DNA of 57,407 nucleotides. Origin: Candidatus Aegiribacteria sp. MLS_C (GTDB taxonomy: Bacteria > Fermentibacterota > Fermentibacteria > Fermentibacterales > JCC-6). Shown here one piece after another: positions 35,028 through 43,936 of this stretch; the first letter of the stretch is position 1; every line of letters starts with the position of its first letter. The stretch spans positions 1 through 57,407 of the forward strand of contig LQBI01000006.1 in NCBI GenBank assembly GCA_002030045.1, read 5' to 3'. The translations under genes and the position numbers were made by a program. The notes below the pieces were generated by a model. That model did not search any database. It was not told where the DNA came from and was given only the letters and a program-made list of their open reading frames with translations.

Positions 35028-35780
35028 GTGCCCGTTAAAAATGCTAAAATGTTCCTGCGTGATAAAGCAATTCCCGCATTGCGGCATCGCAGTTTCTACT
35101 TCGATGTAACCAGTATCAGACAGCTGCTCCGTGAAGAGGATATTCGAATTGAGCATAAAACACTGACTCGTTATTTGCATACGCTCATGGAAGATTCTTG
35201 TATATACAACGCGGGTCGTGGATGGTACTCAAGTATTGAAAAGAAATTCCAACTCGGTACTGAATCGGTAAAAGAGATTATTTCGGTTATTGATACGAAG
35301 TTTCCTCTTCTTGAGTATTCCTGCTGGTCAACCCAGCAGATCAACCGGTTCATGCATCACCTTCTGGCGAAATACGTTCGGTATGTTTACACTGATAAAG
35401 ATGCTATGCCCTCTCTCTTTAATTATCTCGGTGATTCAGGTTATGATGTGTATCTCAATCCCACCAGGCGTGAAGTGGATAAAAGCTTCAGTATAGAGAA
35501 GGATGTCGTTGTGATTCGTCCTACTATCTCAAAGTCACCAGTGCGACGTGATCATAACGCTCCAATTGAGAAAATACTGGTGGATCTTTGTGTTGAACTG
35601 GAATCAGTTCCAATTATGGATCGCTCTGAATTTCAGAGAATGGCTCAGAACCTGGTGATGTCTGAGCGTATTGATATGGCAAAGCTCTTAAGTTATGCAC
35701 GGCGTCGAAAAATAGAGTCAGGAGACCTCTTTGAGGAACCGCAATCAATCATCTCCACTTTCGCGCGAAAGTGGAGATAG
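35028..35780 (+). CDS. Winged-helix protein, AbiEi-like partner of the AbiEii toxin
   Basis: 250 residues from a GTG with strong ribosome site GGAGG five bases before. N-terminal ~65 residues look like a winged helix-turn-helix (DVTSIRQLLREEDIRIEHKTLTRYLHTLMED), followed by a domain with WSTQQINRFMHHLL, YVYTDKDAMPSLFNYL and DVVVIRPTISKSP, and an all-helical C-terminus. This layout (wHTH plus a second domain, directly upstream of an AbiEii gene) matches AbiEi-type antitoxins, which repress their operon and neutralise the toxin; from memory it is closest to the DUF6577 group, not searched. First gene of a four-gene operon; ~43-45% GC. Confidence 0.55.
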   Translation: MPVKNAKMFLRDKAIPALRHRSFYFDVTSIRQLLREEDIRIEHKTLTRYLHTLMEDSCIYNAGRGWYSSIEKKFQLGTESVKEIISVIDTKFPLLEYSCWSTQQINRFMHHLLAKYVRYVYTDKDAMPSLFNYLGDSGYDVYLNPTRREVDKSFSIEKDVVVIRPTISKSPVRRDHNAPIEKILVDLCVELESVPIMDRSEFQRMAQNLVMSERIDMAKLLSYARRRKIESGDLFEEPQSIISTFARKWR

Positions 35781-35805
35781 TTGATTTCGGAACGTATAGG
35801 ATTGC

Positions 35806-36882
35806 ATGATATCTCGAAAGTGTTTTGATCAGGAATGGATTGACAGCAAGCGGAGTGAGCTGCGAGTCCGGAATCCTGTCCTTCTTGAAAAATGCATCCA
35901 TGCTTTGCAGTTGCTTGGCCACCTCTCAGAAAAGAGCGGCTTCGACTTTGTGTTCAAAGGCGGGACAAGCCTTGTTCTTTTGTTGGAGGATATTCGCCGG
36001 CTGTCAATTGATATCGATATAGTAAGTTCTGTCGAGCAAGACGTCTATATGCCCATGCTTGAAGACATAGGCAATTCCTATCCCTTCTTGAGGCAGGAAG
36101 AAGATCAGCGAGGTGATGGTCGGCTGCCAAGGCGAAGACATTTCAAATTCTTCTATAATTCTACCTACTCGCAAAGGGAAGATTATGTTCTTCTCGATAT
36201 CCTTGAGGAAGAGAACCATTTTCCTGAGACACAGCTGCTTCCTGTTCGAACACCATTTGTAGAGGTTGACCGAGAGGTTATGGTTCGGGTTCCCACCATA
36301 GATTGCCTCACAGGCGATAAACTTACTGCGTTCGCACCCGGTACGGTGGGAGTTCCTCTCAAAATAGAATCTAGCATGCAGGTTGCAAAGCAGCTTTTTG
36401 ATGTTGGCGAACTCTTCAATGTCATCGAAAACCTTGAAATGGTGAAGAGAGCATACAACGATATCTTTACTGCTGAAAACGGTTACAGAGGGAACCGATT
36501 TTCTTTGATGGATGCTCTTGATGATACGATTGATACTTCAGCCCTGATATGTCAGTTGAATCTTAAGGGCGGGATTGCAAATGATCACACAAGACTGATT
36601 TCGAATGGCATTTCACGTATACAAAATCATCTCATAGGTCCCCCGTACAGAATTGATGACGCAAAGGTATCTGCAGCCAGGGTTGCGTATCTGGCAGGCT
36701 TACTGAAACAGGATGCGATTCCATCAGATATTGCAGGTGCCCGGTTCAATCGGGATAAAGCTGATGAACTGCGCGATAAGCGAATCGAGAAATGGCATGT
36801 TCTTGACAGATTGAAAGCGGTTAATATTGAGGCGTTCCATTACTGGCTAAAGCTGGAAAACCTTGACCGACAGGAGAAGTGA
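35806..36882 (+). CDS. AbiEii-family nucleotidyltransferase toxin
   Basis: 358 residues. Nucleotidyltransferase motif 1 is FVFKGGTSLVLLLEDIRRLSIDIDI: GGTS at 52-55, metal Asp69 and Asp71; third Asp probably Asp131 (YVLLDIL), and the conserved Lys in GDKLTAF (Lys172). Known AbiEii proteins (type IV toxins) add nucleotides to tRNA acceptor ends or bind GTP and cause abortive infection. Starts 25 bases after its AbiEi-like partner with AGGA ribosome site, and is followed 18 bases later by the nuclease gene. All catalytic residues seem intact, so it is probably active. Confidence 0.8.
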   Translation: MISRKCFDQEWIDSKRSELRVRNPVLLEKCIHALQLLGHLSEKSGFDFVFKGGTSLVLLLEDIRRLSIDIDIVSSVEQDVYMPMLEDIGNSYPFLRQEEDQRGDGRLPRRRHFKFFYNSTYSQREDYVLLDILEEENHFPETQLLPVRTPFVEVDREVMVRVPTIDCLTGDKLTAFAPGTVGVPLKIESSMQVAKQLFDVGELFNVIENLEMVKRAYNDIFTAENGYRGNRFSLMDALDDTIDTSALICQLNLKGGIANDHTRLISNGISRIQNHLIGPPYRIDDAKVSAARVAYLAGLLKQDAIPSDIAGARFNRDKADELRDKRIEKWHVLDRLKAVNIEAFHYWLKLENLDRQEK

Positions 36883-36900
36883 AATGGTAAGGGCATACCT

Positions 36901-38031
36901 GTGATCCGCTTCCTGCATACTGGAGACTGGCAGCTGGGTATGACCAGGCACTTCTTCTCCGAAGGGGTTGGGGAAAGGTATACCCAATCCCGGGTCGATG
37001 CCATCCGTGAGCTTGGCAGAGTTGCCGAGGAGGAAGAGTGCAGCTTCATGCTAGTCTGCGGGGATGTATTTGACTCGAATTACGTTGACAGAAAAACAGT
37101 TTCCCGGGCTGTTGAAGCTCTCAAGAATTTGCCTGTTCCCGTATATCTGCTTCCCGGTAATCATGATCCGCTGGATGCGGCTTCTGTCTATAGCAGCAGC
37201 GCTTTCCTGGATAGAAAGCCAGCTCATGTACATGTGATCGATTCCTCAGATCCCATTACAGTCGAGGAAGGCCTTGAGATCGTTGGTGTGCCGTGGTTTT
37301 CGAAGCGTCCCATGAGAGATCTTGTTACTCCGGTACTGGACGGTCTAGAACAGTCTGCCAGTACTGTTCGCATCTGTGCTGCTCACGGTATTGTGGATTC
37401 CTTAGCTCCCGACCCCGATAGTCCCGAGCTCATTTCACTTGGGGCTGCTGATAAAGCCATTTCCCGGGGTAAGATTCATTACCTGGCTCTTGGAGACAGG
37501 CATTCAGTTACCGATGTTGGTGATACCGGGCACATCTGGTATTCGGGTACTCCCGAATCTACCGATTTCAAAGAGGTAAAATCCGGATTCGCACTGGTTG
37601 CCCGGGTCAGCGAAGAAGACGTTTCCGTACAGGAAGTGAAGATCGGAAAGTGGTCCTTCATAGAACGAGCTGGAATCGACATGAACACAGAGGAGGATCT
37701 GGAGGCTTTGCGGGAGTGGTTCGAGGGGCTGGAGAACAAAGAACGCCTGGTTCTGAAGCTGCGTTTTGTTGGGTCTGTTTCATTGTCCCTTCATCGTGAT
37801 TTGATGGAGTTTGTCGATCGAGCAAAGGAAATAGCCGGTGCCGTTGAGACACGTTACAAAGATTTGACTGTTATTCCGGAGGACTCGGACTTCAGCGAGC
37901 TGGGGCTGTCCGGTTTTGCCCAGAAGACCGTTGAGCGTCTTCGGGAATTGGATGCCAACTCGGACTCTTCTTCCAGCGGTGCCCGGGATGCACTTGCTCT
38001 TCTTGTAAGACTCGCCGGAGGGGATTCATGA
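36901..38031 (+). CDS. Mre11/SbcD-like DNA nuclease subunit
   Basis: 376 residues from a GTG. Calcineurin-type phosphoesterase motifs: HTGDWQLG (Asp9, Gln11), CGDVFDS (Asp55), PGNHDP (Asn87, His88), AAHG (His162), LGDRHS (Asp199, His201). Two positions deviate from canonical SbcD, which has DxH and GHxH; both look like features of a known divergent branch with YSGTPE after the last motif, recalled from memory. A C-terminal capping/dimerisation domain follows (~250-376). The stop overlaps the next start by four bases, so the subunits are made together. Confidence 0.75.
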   Translation: MIRFLHTGDWQLGMTRHFFSEGVGERYTQSRVDAIRELGRVAEEEECSFMLVCGDVFDSNYVDRKTVSRAVEALKNLPVPVYLLPGNHDPLDAASVYSSSAFLDRKPAHVHVIDSSDPITVEEGLEIVGVPWFSKRPMRDLVTPVLDGLEQSASTVRICAAHGIVDSLAPDPDSPELISLGAADKAISRGKIHYLALGDRHSVTDVGDTGHIWYSGTPESTDFKEVKSGFALVARVSEEDVSVQEVKIGKWSFIERAGIDMNTEEDLEALREWFEGLENKERLVLKLRFVGSVSLSLHRDLMEFVDRAKEIAGAVETRYKDLTVIPEDSDFSELGLSGFAQKTVERLRELDANSDSSSSGARDALALLVRLAGGDS

Positions 38032-40658
38032 AACTGATCCGGCTTCGCTTACGCAATTACCGGGGTATTGCTGATTCTGAGGTGAAATTCGGCTCGAATG
38101 GTATAACAGTAGTTGAAGGGCCTAATGAAGCAGGGAAAACAAGCCTTGGAGAAGCCATCAGACTGCTTTTCAAATATCCTGCTTCCGGCAGGAGCAGTGC
38201 TGTTAAAGCCATCAAGCCTGTATTGAGGGACGTGGGGTCCGAGATAGAGCTTGAAATGGAGACCGGTCAATATCATTTCACATACACCAAAACGTATAAC
38301 AGAAATACGGAGACCGTCCTGAAAGTAACAGAACCCGGTGTTGAGAACCACACAGGGCGAGAGGCTCATGATCGAGCAGCTGAAATACTCCAGGAGACCA
38401 TCGATGTCGATCTCTGGGAAGCCCTGAACATTGAACAGGGTGAAGCTGTGGAGCAGGCCGACCTTTCCGGCCAGGCATCATTGTCTGCGGCACTTGATGA
38501 TGCAGCCGGTGGCGGCCGGGCAGATCCGACCGGTGATAATGTGTTTGAGAAGGTAAGTAATGAGTACGAACGCTACTATACGAAAACAGGCAGGGAGAGG
38601 AAGGAACTTCAGGATTCGAATAATGCGCTGGAGGAGGCGGAGTCGAAGGTGGAATCGCTGAAGACTCGAATTCGCGAGTTGGAAGATGATGTCGATCGAG
38701 CTGCAGAACTGGAGAATAAACTTGAGAATCTCAATTCGCGTGAAACAGAGTTAAGGGATCAGGTAAAGGAGTATAAGCAGTCCCTCAGCGATATTGAGCA
38801 GCTGGAGAACGAACTTGCCTCCGCAAAACTCAAACTGGAATCGGAACAGAAATCAAAGCTGACGGCGGAGCGAGACCTGCAGGAGCGCCGGGAGCTTTGC
38901 GAGAGGATTGCCGCAGCCCAGAAGGAGCTGTCTGAACTCAGGGGATCCAGTTCTGCATCCATCGAATCGCTGCAGGGTGCCGAGGACTCACTGAAGAAGG
39001 CAAAAGCCGATGCGGCCGAAGCTGAAAATACATTCAAAGAAGCCAGAGAGTATCGCGATCTCTGCCAGGCTGACTGTGACTATTTCAACGACAGATTGCA
39101 TCTGGTGCAGATGCTGGAACGCAAGGCCAGGGTCGATAAGGCCAGAGAGGCTGCGGCCATGGCTGAAGAACTCCTTGAACAGAATCGCGTAGATGAGAAA
39201 GCACTGAAGGATATTCAGAAAGCCGAACGCAGAGTTTTGGAGTCAAAGGCGAAGCTTGATACGGGAGCTCCCAGCGTGAAACTGAGAGGTCTGAATGATC
39301 TCGAGTATCAGATCGATGGCAGGTCAGCACACATTTCGCTGGATGAAGTGGAAACCTTCCCTGTTTCCGATCGACTCAGTGTTACAATTCCCGGATCCCT
39401 GCAGATAGAGGTCGAGGCTGGCTCGAGTGCGTCACAGCTTTTGGATGACGTGGAAAAGGCGGAGAGAAAACTTTCAGGGCTGTGCGAGGACGCCGGGGTG
39501 AGCAGTGCGGATGAGGCCAGACAGTCCTACAATGCAAGAATAGAAGCACAGAAAACACTTGATAAAGAGGAAGAAATCAAGACGGACAACCTTCGCGATC
39601 TGTCTTACGATGATCTCGAGAGAAGAATCATTACCCTTGAGAAGGGAGTGCCCGCTTATTTGGAGAATCGCTCTTCAGACTGCGAACTTCCGGATGACCT
39701 GGATTCCGCTAAAGAGAAACTGCGTAAGGCAGAGATAACTCTGGACGAAACCTCCAGTGCATGGGAAGAGGCAAGGTCCAATCAGGAATACTCGCGCAAG
39801 GTTCGGGACGAATTGAGAGAACAGCATCAGGAATTGAGAATAAAGCTTGATCTAAAGGAAGAAGAGCTAAAACGAGACGAAGAGAAACTCGCTCTTCAAA
39901 GGGAGAAATCTTCTGATGATGATCTTGAGAAGGAGTACTCTAAACTCTCAGAACGCGCAGATGAGCAGAAGAAGAGAGTTAATGCTGCTGATGAAGCTCT
40001 GCAGGATCTTAATCCTGTTAAGGTTCGAGCCCTTTTGGAGACGGCAGAAGGTTCTTTGGTGACCGTATCGAAGGAACTGGAAGATCTGAAGGAAGAACAT
40101 ATCCAGGTTCGAACTCGCTTGAAATTTCATGGAGAAGAGGGCTTGCATGAAAAACTCAACAATGCTCAGGCGCACCTTGATCATGTGAAACGCGAAAACG
40201 AAGCGACGATTCGCAGAGCCGATGCTGCAGAATTACTCTATACCGTCATGAAAGAGGAACGGGATAAGGCGCGGCTTGCCTATGTAGCTCCCCTCAAAGC
40301 TAAGATCGAAAGACTCGGCCGACTTGTGTTCAACAGTACATTCGAGGTTGAAATAGATGAGGACCTGACTGTTGCAAGCCGGGTGCTCGATGGTCGCCAG
40401 GTGCCTTTCGAATCGCTTAGCGGAGGGACTAAGGAGCAGATATCACTGATATCCCGTTTGGCCTGCGCTATGACAGTTTCCGAGAGTGGTGGCGCGCCTC
40501 TCATACTTGATGATGCACTGGGTAACACGGACCCGGAGCGGCTTAAGCTGATGGGGGCGGTACTTGCCAGGGCAGGCAAGGAGTGCCAGATCATAATTCT
40601 TACATGTGTACCGGAGCGATACAGCAATGTAGGAGAAGCGACCGTAGTTCACTTGTGA
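38028..40658 (+). CDS. Rad50/SbcC-like AAA ATPase with long coiled coil
   Basis: 876 residues. N-terminal Walker A VEGPNEAGKTSLGEAI (35-43), C-terminal signature FESLSGGTKEQISLISRLA and Walker B APLILDDALGNTDPERL; between them lie two long charged coiled coils (about 170-390 and 500-740). There is no CxxC zinc hook at the apex; instead a beta-rich insert (VKLRGLNDLEYQIDGRSAHI to VTIPGSLQIEVEAG) sits between the coils. With the Mre11-like partner it should form an ATP-gated nuclease acting on DNA ends or hairpins. Closest in style to SbcC and YhaN-type proteins. Last gene of the operon. Confidence 0.8.
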   Translation: MKLIRLRLRNYRGIADSEVKFGSNGITVVEGPNEAGKTSLGEAIRLLFKYPASGRSSAVKAIKPVLRDVGSEIELEMETGQYHFTYTKTYNRNTETVLKVTEPGVENHTGREAHDRAAEILQETIDVDLWEALNIEQGEAVEQADLSGQASLSAALDDAAGGGRADPTGDNVFEKVSNEYERYYTKTGRERKELQDSNNALEEAESKVESLKTRIRELEDDVDRAAELENKLENLNSRETELRDQVKEYKQSLSDIEQLENELASAKLKLESEQKSKLTAERDLQERRELCERIAAAQKELSELRGSSSASIESLQGAEDSLKKAKADAAEAENTFKEAREYRDLCQADCDYFNDRLHLVQMLERKARVDKAREAAAMAEELLEQNRVDEKALKDIQKAERRVLESKAKLDTGAPSVKLRGLNDLEYQIDGRSAHISLDEVETFPVSDRLSVTIPGSLQIEVEAGSSASQLLDDVEKAERKLSGLCEDAGVSSADEARQSYNARIEAQKTLDKEEEIKTDNLRDLSYDDLERRIITLEKGVPAYLENRSSDCELPDDLDSAKEKLRKAEITLDETSSAWEEARSNQEYSRKVRDELREQHQELRIKLDLKEEELKRDEEKLALQREKSSDDDLEKEYSKLSERADEQKKRVNAADEALQDLNPVKVRALLETAEGSLVTVSKELEDLKEEHIQVRTRLKFHGEEGLHEKLNNAQAHLDHVKRENEATIRRADAAELLYTVMKEERDKARLAYVAPLKAKIERLGRLVFNSTFEVEIDEDLTVASRVLDGRQVPFESLSGGTKEQISLISRLACAMTVSESGGAPLILDDALGNTDPERLKLMGAVLARAGKECQIIILTCVPERYSNVGEATVVHL

Positions 40659-41103
40659 GGCTCACAATGGAAAACTGCAAAGCTGCAGTTAGCTTGAATA
40701 ATCCATGATGCGACAGAAAAGAATCAGAAACTAAAGAGCTGTATTCACCAACAGGAACATCGAATATGTGACCACCGGTCACAACTCCTGCGTAGTCGCC
40801 GGACAGTGTCCTGTGAAGGAGCAGCGGGAGGGCGCCGCGCGCTGAACTCCATGAGCCGGGAGTCCGGGTGATGTGCGCGGTGGTCAAGGTTTCCCGCCTG
40901 AATCTTAAAGAAATTCAATCATCTTCCGTATATTCCGGCAGAAAGAAGGTTATCACCAGCTTCAAAATTCTCCGCCATTGCTTTTTCGATAACCTCGCCA
41001 TTTTCCATCCGTGCTGTCCCTGATCTCGAGGGAGGGTGTTCCCCGGCGTGGACCAGGAGTGCATATTACATGTCCGGTTCCGGGTCCCTGAAGGGAAGGC
41101 ACA
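40659..41103. other. 445-base gap after the island operon
   Basis: Holds a weak 7-bp hairpin AACTGCA/TGCAGTT at 40673-40690 (no T-tract), the right 111-bp repeat at 40775-40885, and AT-rich sequence to about 41010 that still looks like the island. A 29-codon frame on the minus strand (40919-41008, MENGEVIEKAMAENFEAG...) with a possible ribosome site may be a remnant; not called as a gene. From about 41010 composition returns to that of the flanks, with GGGAAGG before the next start. Confidence 0.4.
40775..40885 (-). repeat. Right copy of the 111-bp inverted repeat bounding the island
   Basis: Inverted relative to 34013-34123, 14 mismatches in 111 ungapped positions. In this copy the outer ends are self-complementary (TGACCACCG / CGGTGGTCA), an extra 9-bp terminal pairing that is degraded in the left copy. 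Stop codons interrupt it in the frame that is open in the left copy. Confidence 0.75.
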
Positions 41104-42519
41104 ATGAGGGTGACGCTGGTCTATCCGAACTACGGTTCGGGGAAGAGGTCGAAGTACTTCCCCTTCGGACTGGCCTACGTCGCCGCGTCCCTGTCCCGGG
41201 CGGGGGTGGCGGTGTCCGTTGTGGACATGGAAGGGGATGACCTCTCCGTGGAGGATGCCGTCCGGAGGATCCTGGACAGCGATCCCGACATCGTTGGCTT
41301 CGGAGGCATGGTCACCAGGTACAGGATAGTCAGGGAACTTGGCAGAAGGGTGCGTTCCCTCCTGCCGGACGTCTTCATGGTGGCCGGCAACAGCGGCGCC
41401 TCGACACTTCCGGGGCTCTACCTGGAAAAATGCCGCCTGAATGCTGTTGTGCTTGGGGAGGGGGAGGCCACTTCCCTCGAGCTTGTCTCGGCCCTGGACT
41501 CAGGTTCGGAATGGAGGGAAGTCCCCGGAATAGCTTTCCAGGACGGCGACAGGACCGTCCATTCCCCTCCGAGGCCCCTGCTGCCGGACCTTGATTCGCT
41601 GCCTTATCCCGCCTGGGACCTCTTCCCGGTGGAGAGCTACATAAGGAGCATGGACCACCGCCTTAAGACGCAGCCCCACATGGAGGTGGTGGCAAGCAGG
41701 GGATGCCCCTACAGCTGCGTGTACTGCTACCACATCTACGGCAGGAGGGTCCGCAGGAGGTCTCCCTGTTCCGTGGTCGCTGAGATCGAGGAGCTGGTGG
41801 ACAGGTACGGAATCGAGTACACGGGTTTTCCCGACGACCTCTTCACCAGCGACAGGGAGTTCGTAATGGAGGTCTGCGGGCTTCTGCGGCAGAGACTGCC
41901 GAATATAAGGTGGAGCTGCATCGGCCGCGTGAACATGGTGGACCCCGAGATGCTGTCCGCCATGAGGGAGGCAGGCTGCGACTGGATCTCCTACGGAATA
42001 GAGTCCGGTAGCGACAGGATGCTGGACCGCATGAAGAGGATGGTCACCGCCGAGGACTGTCTCCGGGGTATCCGCATGACCCGGGAGGCGGGCATACACG
42101 CTGAGGGTTCCTTCATGATAGGCATGTTCGGCGAGACGGAGGAGACGGTGAGGGATACGGTGGAGTTCTGCCGCAGGGCGGACATCACGGCTCCGATGCT
42201 CTTCGTCACCCCCTATCCCGGTACCGAGATCTTCGGTGAAGCTTTGGAGAAGGGCCTGATTGACGACATCGAGGACTTTCTTGAGAGAATGAACGCGGCG
42301 GACCATCTGCTCGTGAACCTGACCGACATGCCGGACCATGAACTCCACCGCCTGAAGGAATGGGCCCAGGGCAGGATAGGCAGGGGGTATCTTCTCAGGA
42401 AACCGCTCACAAGGGTCCCCAGGCTCCTATGGAAGCACATCAGGCTCAGCGGCGGAGGCGGACTCGTCCGGGACGCGAGGGAACTGGCCAGAAGCTTCCT
42501 GGGGAGAGATCCATCCTGA
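41104..42519 (+). CDS. Radical SAM enzyme with N-terminal cobalamin-binding domain
   Basis: 471 residues. B12-binding domain: MRVTLVYPNYGSGKRSKYFPFGLAYVAAS, VGFGGMVTRY, VVLGEGE. The radical SAM core has SRGCPYSCVYCYH (CxxxCxxC), DDLFTSDREF, WISYGIESGSDRML and SFMIGMFGETEET. Same architecture as the protein at 14821-16251 but clearly a different subgroup. Alone between the island and a convergent serpin gene, so context says nothing about its substrate. Confidence 0.85.
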   Translation: MRVTLVYPNYGSGKRSKYFPFGLAYVAASLSRAGVAVSVVDMEGDDLSVEDAVRRILDSDPDIVGFGGMVTRYRIVRELGRRVRSLLPDVFMVAGNSGASTLPGLYLEKCRLNAVVLGEGEATSLELVSALDSGSEWREVPGIAFQDGDRTVHSPPRPLLPDLDSLPYPAWDLFPVESYIRSMDHRLKTQPHMEVVASRGCPYSCVYCYHIYGRRVRRRSPCSVVAEIEELVDRYGIEYTGFPDDLFTSDREFVMEVCGLLRQRLPNIRWSCIGRVNMVDPEMLSAMREAGCDWISYGIESGSDRMLDRMKRMVTAEDCLRGIRMTREAGIHAEGSFMIGMFGETEETVRDTVEFCRRADITAPMLFVTPYPGTEIFGEALEKGLIDDIEDFLERMNAADHLLVNLTDMPDHELHRLKEWAQGRIGRGYLLRKPLTRVPRLLWKHIRLSGGGGLVRDARELARSFLGRDPS

Positions 42520-42649
42520 ACTTCCAGGCGTAACCTTCTTAAGGAGGAGTCCAGCACGGGATACTGACCGGGAGTCTCCTCGAATGGAGTTTAGCACTCG
42601 TCCCATTCTCCTTACAGGGTCGTCCGGAAGTCCGGCTGAAGGGTACCGG

Positions 42650-43876
42650 CTATTCCCGGGGGTCCAGCATCCTTCCCATGAAAAGGAGGGAGCCGGTGCC
42701 GCCGTGGATGATCAGATGGATGAACGGCCTGTCGACGCTGAAATATGTGACCGACTCGCCGTTGAGCTTGACCATGACCACCGCGGTGGCGGCGGATGCC
42801 TCCGTCCCCTGCTCGTCCACGGTTATGGTCGCCTGGTGGACGACGCTGGAGATGTAGAGCCATCCTGCCCCGTCCATGCCGGAGAAATCTGCCCCCGGAC
42901 CGAAGGCGTCGGTCATTCCCATGGATTCCAGCGTTTCCTCCAGCATCAGGGCGGATGTGGTCTGGAAACCGGGCATCCTCAGCATGAGGTTCTCGTCCCT
43001 GAGACACCCCCTGACCTCCTCGATGAAGCCGGTGCTCATGCGGGCCTCGATCTCGCCGAACCTTCCGCTGTCGGGTACGATGACCAGCATGAAGGCGGTT
43101 TCGCCGCTGTAGGGCAGTTCCACTGCCTTCCACCCGTCCCCGGCCGCCGTACGGAAATGCTCTGACGCGGTCATGGTGGGTACCTCCACCCTGGACCCGT
43201 CAAGGAGCGTGAAACCCCTCGGTGCTGTTGCCATGGGGTCGAACTGGACCTTCCAGTCGGACATGAAATAGATGGCGTTGGAGAGGACCAACCTGGTGGC
43301 AGTTGTTATCACTCCACAGGGGATCAGCTCGGGGATCCTGCCCCCCGTGTTCTCACTGACGAATTCGTTTATTCGGTCCCTGTACTCCTCGGGCTCCGAG
43401 GAGAAGTCCGCCTGCCGTATGCCGGCACCGTAGTACGACTGAAGGAGGTCCGAGTATTCCTGAAGGAACGGATACCCCTCCTGGCCCCAGAGAGCGCTCA
43501 CCGAGCGCAGGATGAGACCGGTCCCGGTGTGGCTGTCCCATTCGATCTCAAGCTCCAGGCTGGCGAAAGCGGAATGAAGCATGCTGTCTTCAAGATTGAA
43601 ATGGAGGACATCGGACATCTGTTCCCGCGTGTCGCCCCTCGCCCCGGCGTAGGTCATCGCAAGGGCGGATGAGATGCTGTAGGGGGAGAAGAACAGGTTG
43701 CCGTCCTCCTCTTCCGAAAGCCTGAGGTATAGGTCCGCGGCGAAACCGGTGTTGCCCCGGGCCAGATTTTCTGGAGCGGAATCGGTCACGAAATCGGGAC
43801 CCCCCGCCGGAGACGTCCCTGCTGCGCAGAGGATCATCGGTATGCATATGTACTCGAACGGGAAGAGCCGTGCCAT
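42650..43876 (-). CDS. Serpin-family protease inhibitor
   Basis: 408 residues, near the standard serpin length. Signature blocks: NLFFSPYSISSALAMTYAGARGDTREQM, LVLSNAIYFMSDWKVQFDP, the reactive-centre hinge TVDEQGTEASAATAVVM and the C-terminal VDRPFIHLIIHGGTGSLLFMGRMLDP. Small Ala/Thr hinge residues favour an inhibitory serpin. The N-terminus (FPFEYICIPMILCAAGTSPAGG) looks exported, perhaps as a lipoprotein. Could guard cells against secreted proteases, their own or foreign; classical gingipains are cysteine proteases, so the target is open. Ribosome site GGAAAGGAAGG. Confidence 0.88.
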   Translation of the reverse strand: MARLFPFEYICIPMILCAAGTSPAGGPDFVTDSAPENLARGNTGFAADLYLRLSEEEDGNLFFSPYSISSALAMTYAGARGDTREQMSDVLHFNLEDSMLHSAFASLELEIEWDSHTGTGLILRSVSALWGQEGYPFLQEYSDLLQSYYGAGIRQADFSSEPEEYRDRINEFVSENTGGRIPELIPCGVITTATRLVLSNAIYFMSDWKVQFDPMATAPRGFTLLDGSRVEVPTMTASEHFRTAAGDGWKAVELPYSGETAFMLVIVPDSGRFGEIEARMSTGFIEEVRGCLRDENLMLRMPGFQTTSALMLEETLESMGMTDAFGPGADFSGMDGAGWLYISSVVHQATITVDEQGTEASAATAVVMVKLNGESVTYFSVDRPFIHLIIHGGTGSLLFMGRMLDPRE

Positions 43877-43936
43877 CGTGTGCCTTCCTTTCTCCGTAGC
43901 GGTTCTCCATGTGATAATAGCCCCGCGAACCGGTCA

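Noticed and set aside
36901-40658. Housekeeping sbcCD rather than island cargo
   Set aside because: Not fully excluded, but the lower GC, the tight linkage to the AbiE pair and the position between the inverted repeats favour accessory cargo.
34013-40885. The 111-bp repeats as integron attC sites
   Set aside because: They form partial internal hairpins, but I see no convincing RYYYAAC/GTTRRRY ends, the copies are inverted rather than direct, and no IntI-type integrase is in the window.
40919-41008. A 29-codon minus-strand frame with a possible ribosome site
   Set aside because: Too short, overlaps another open frame of similar quality, and has no recognisable motif; recorded only as a possible remnant in the gap entry.
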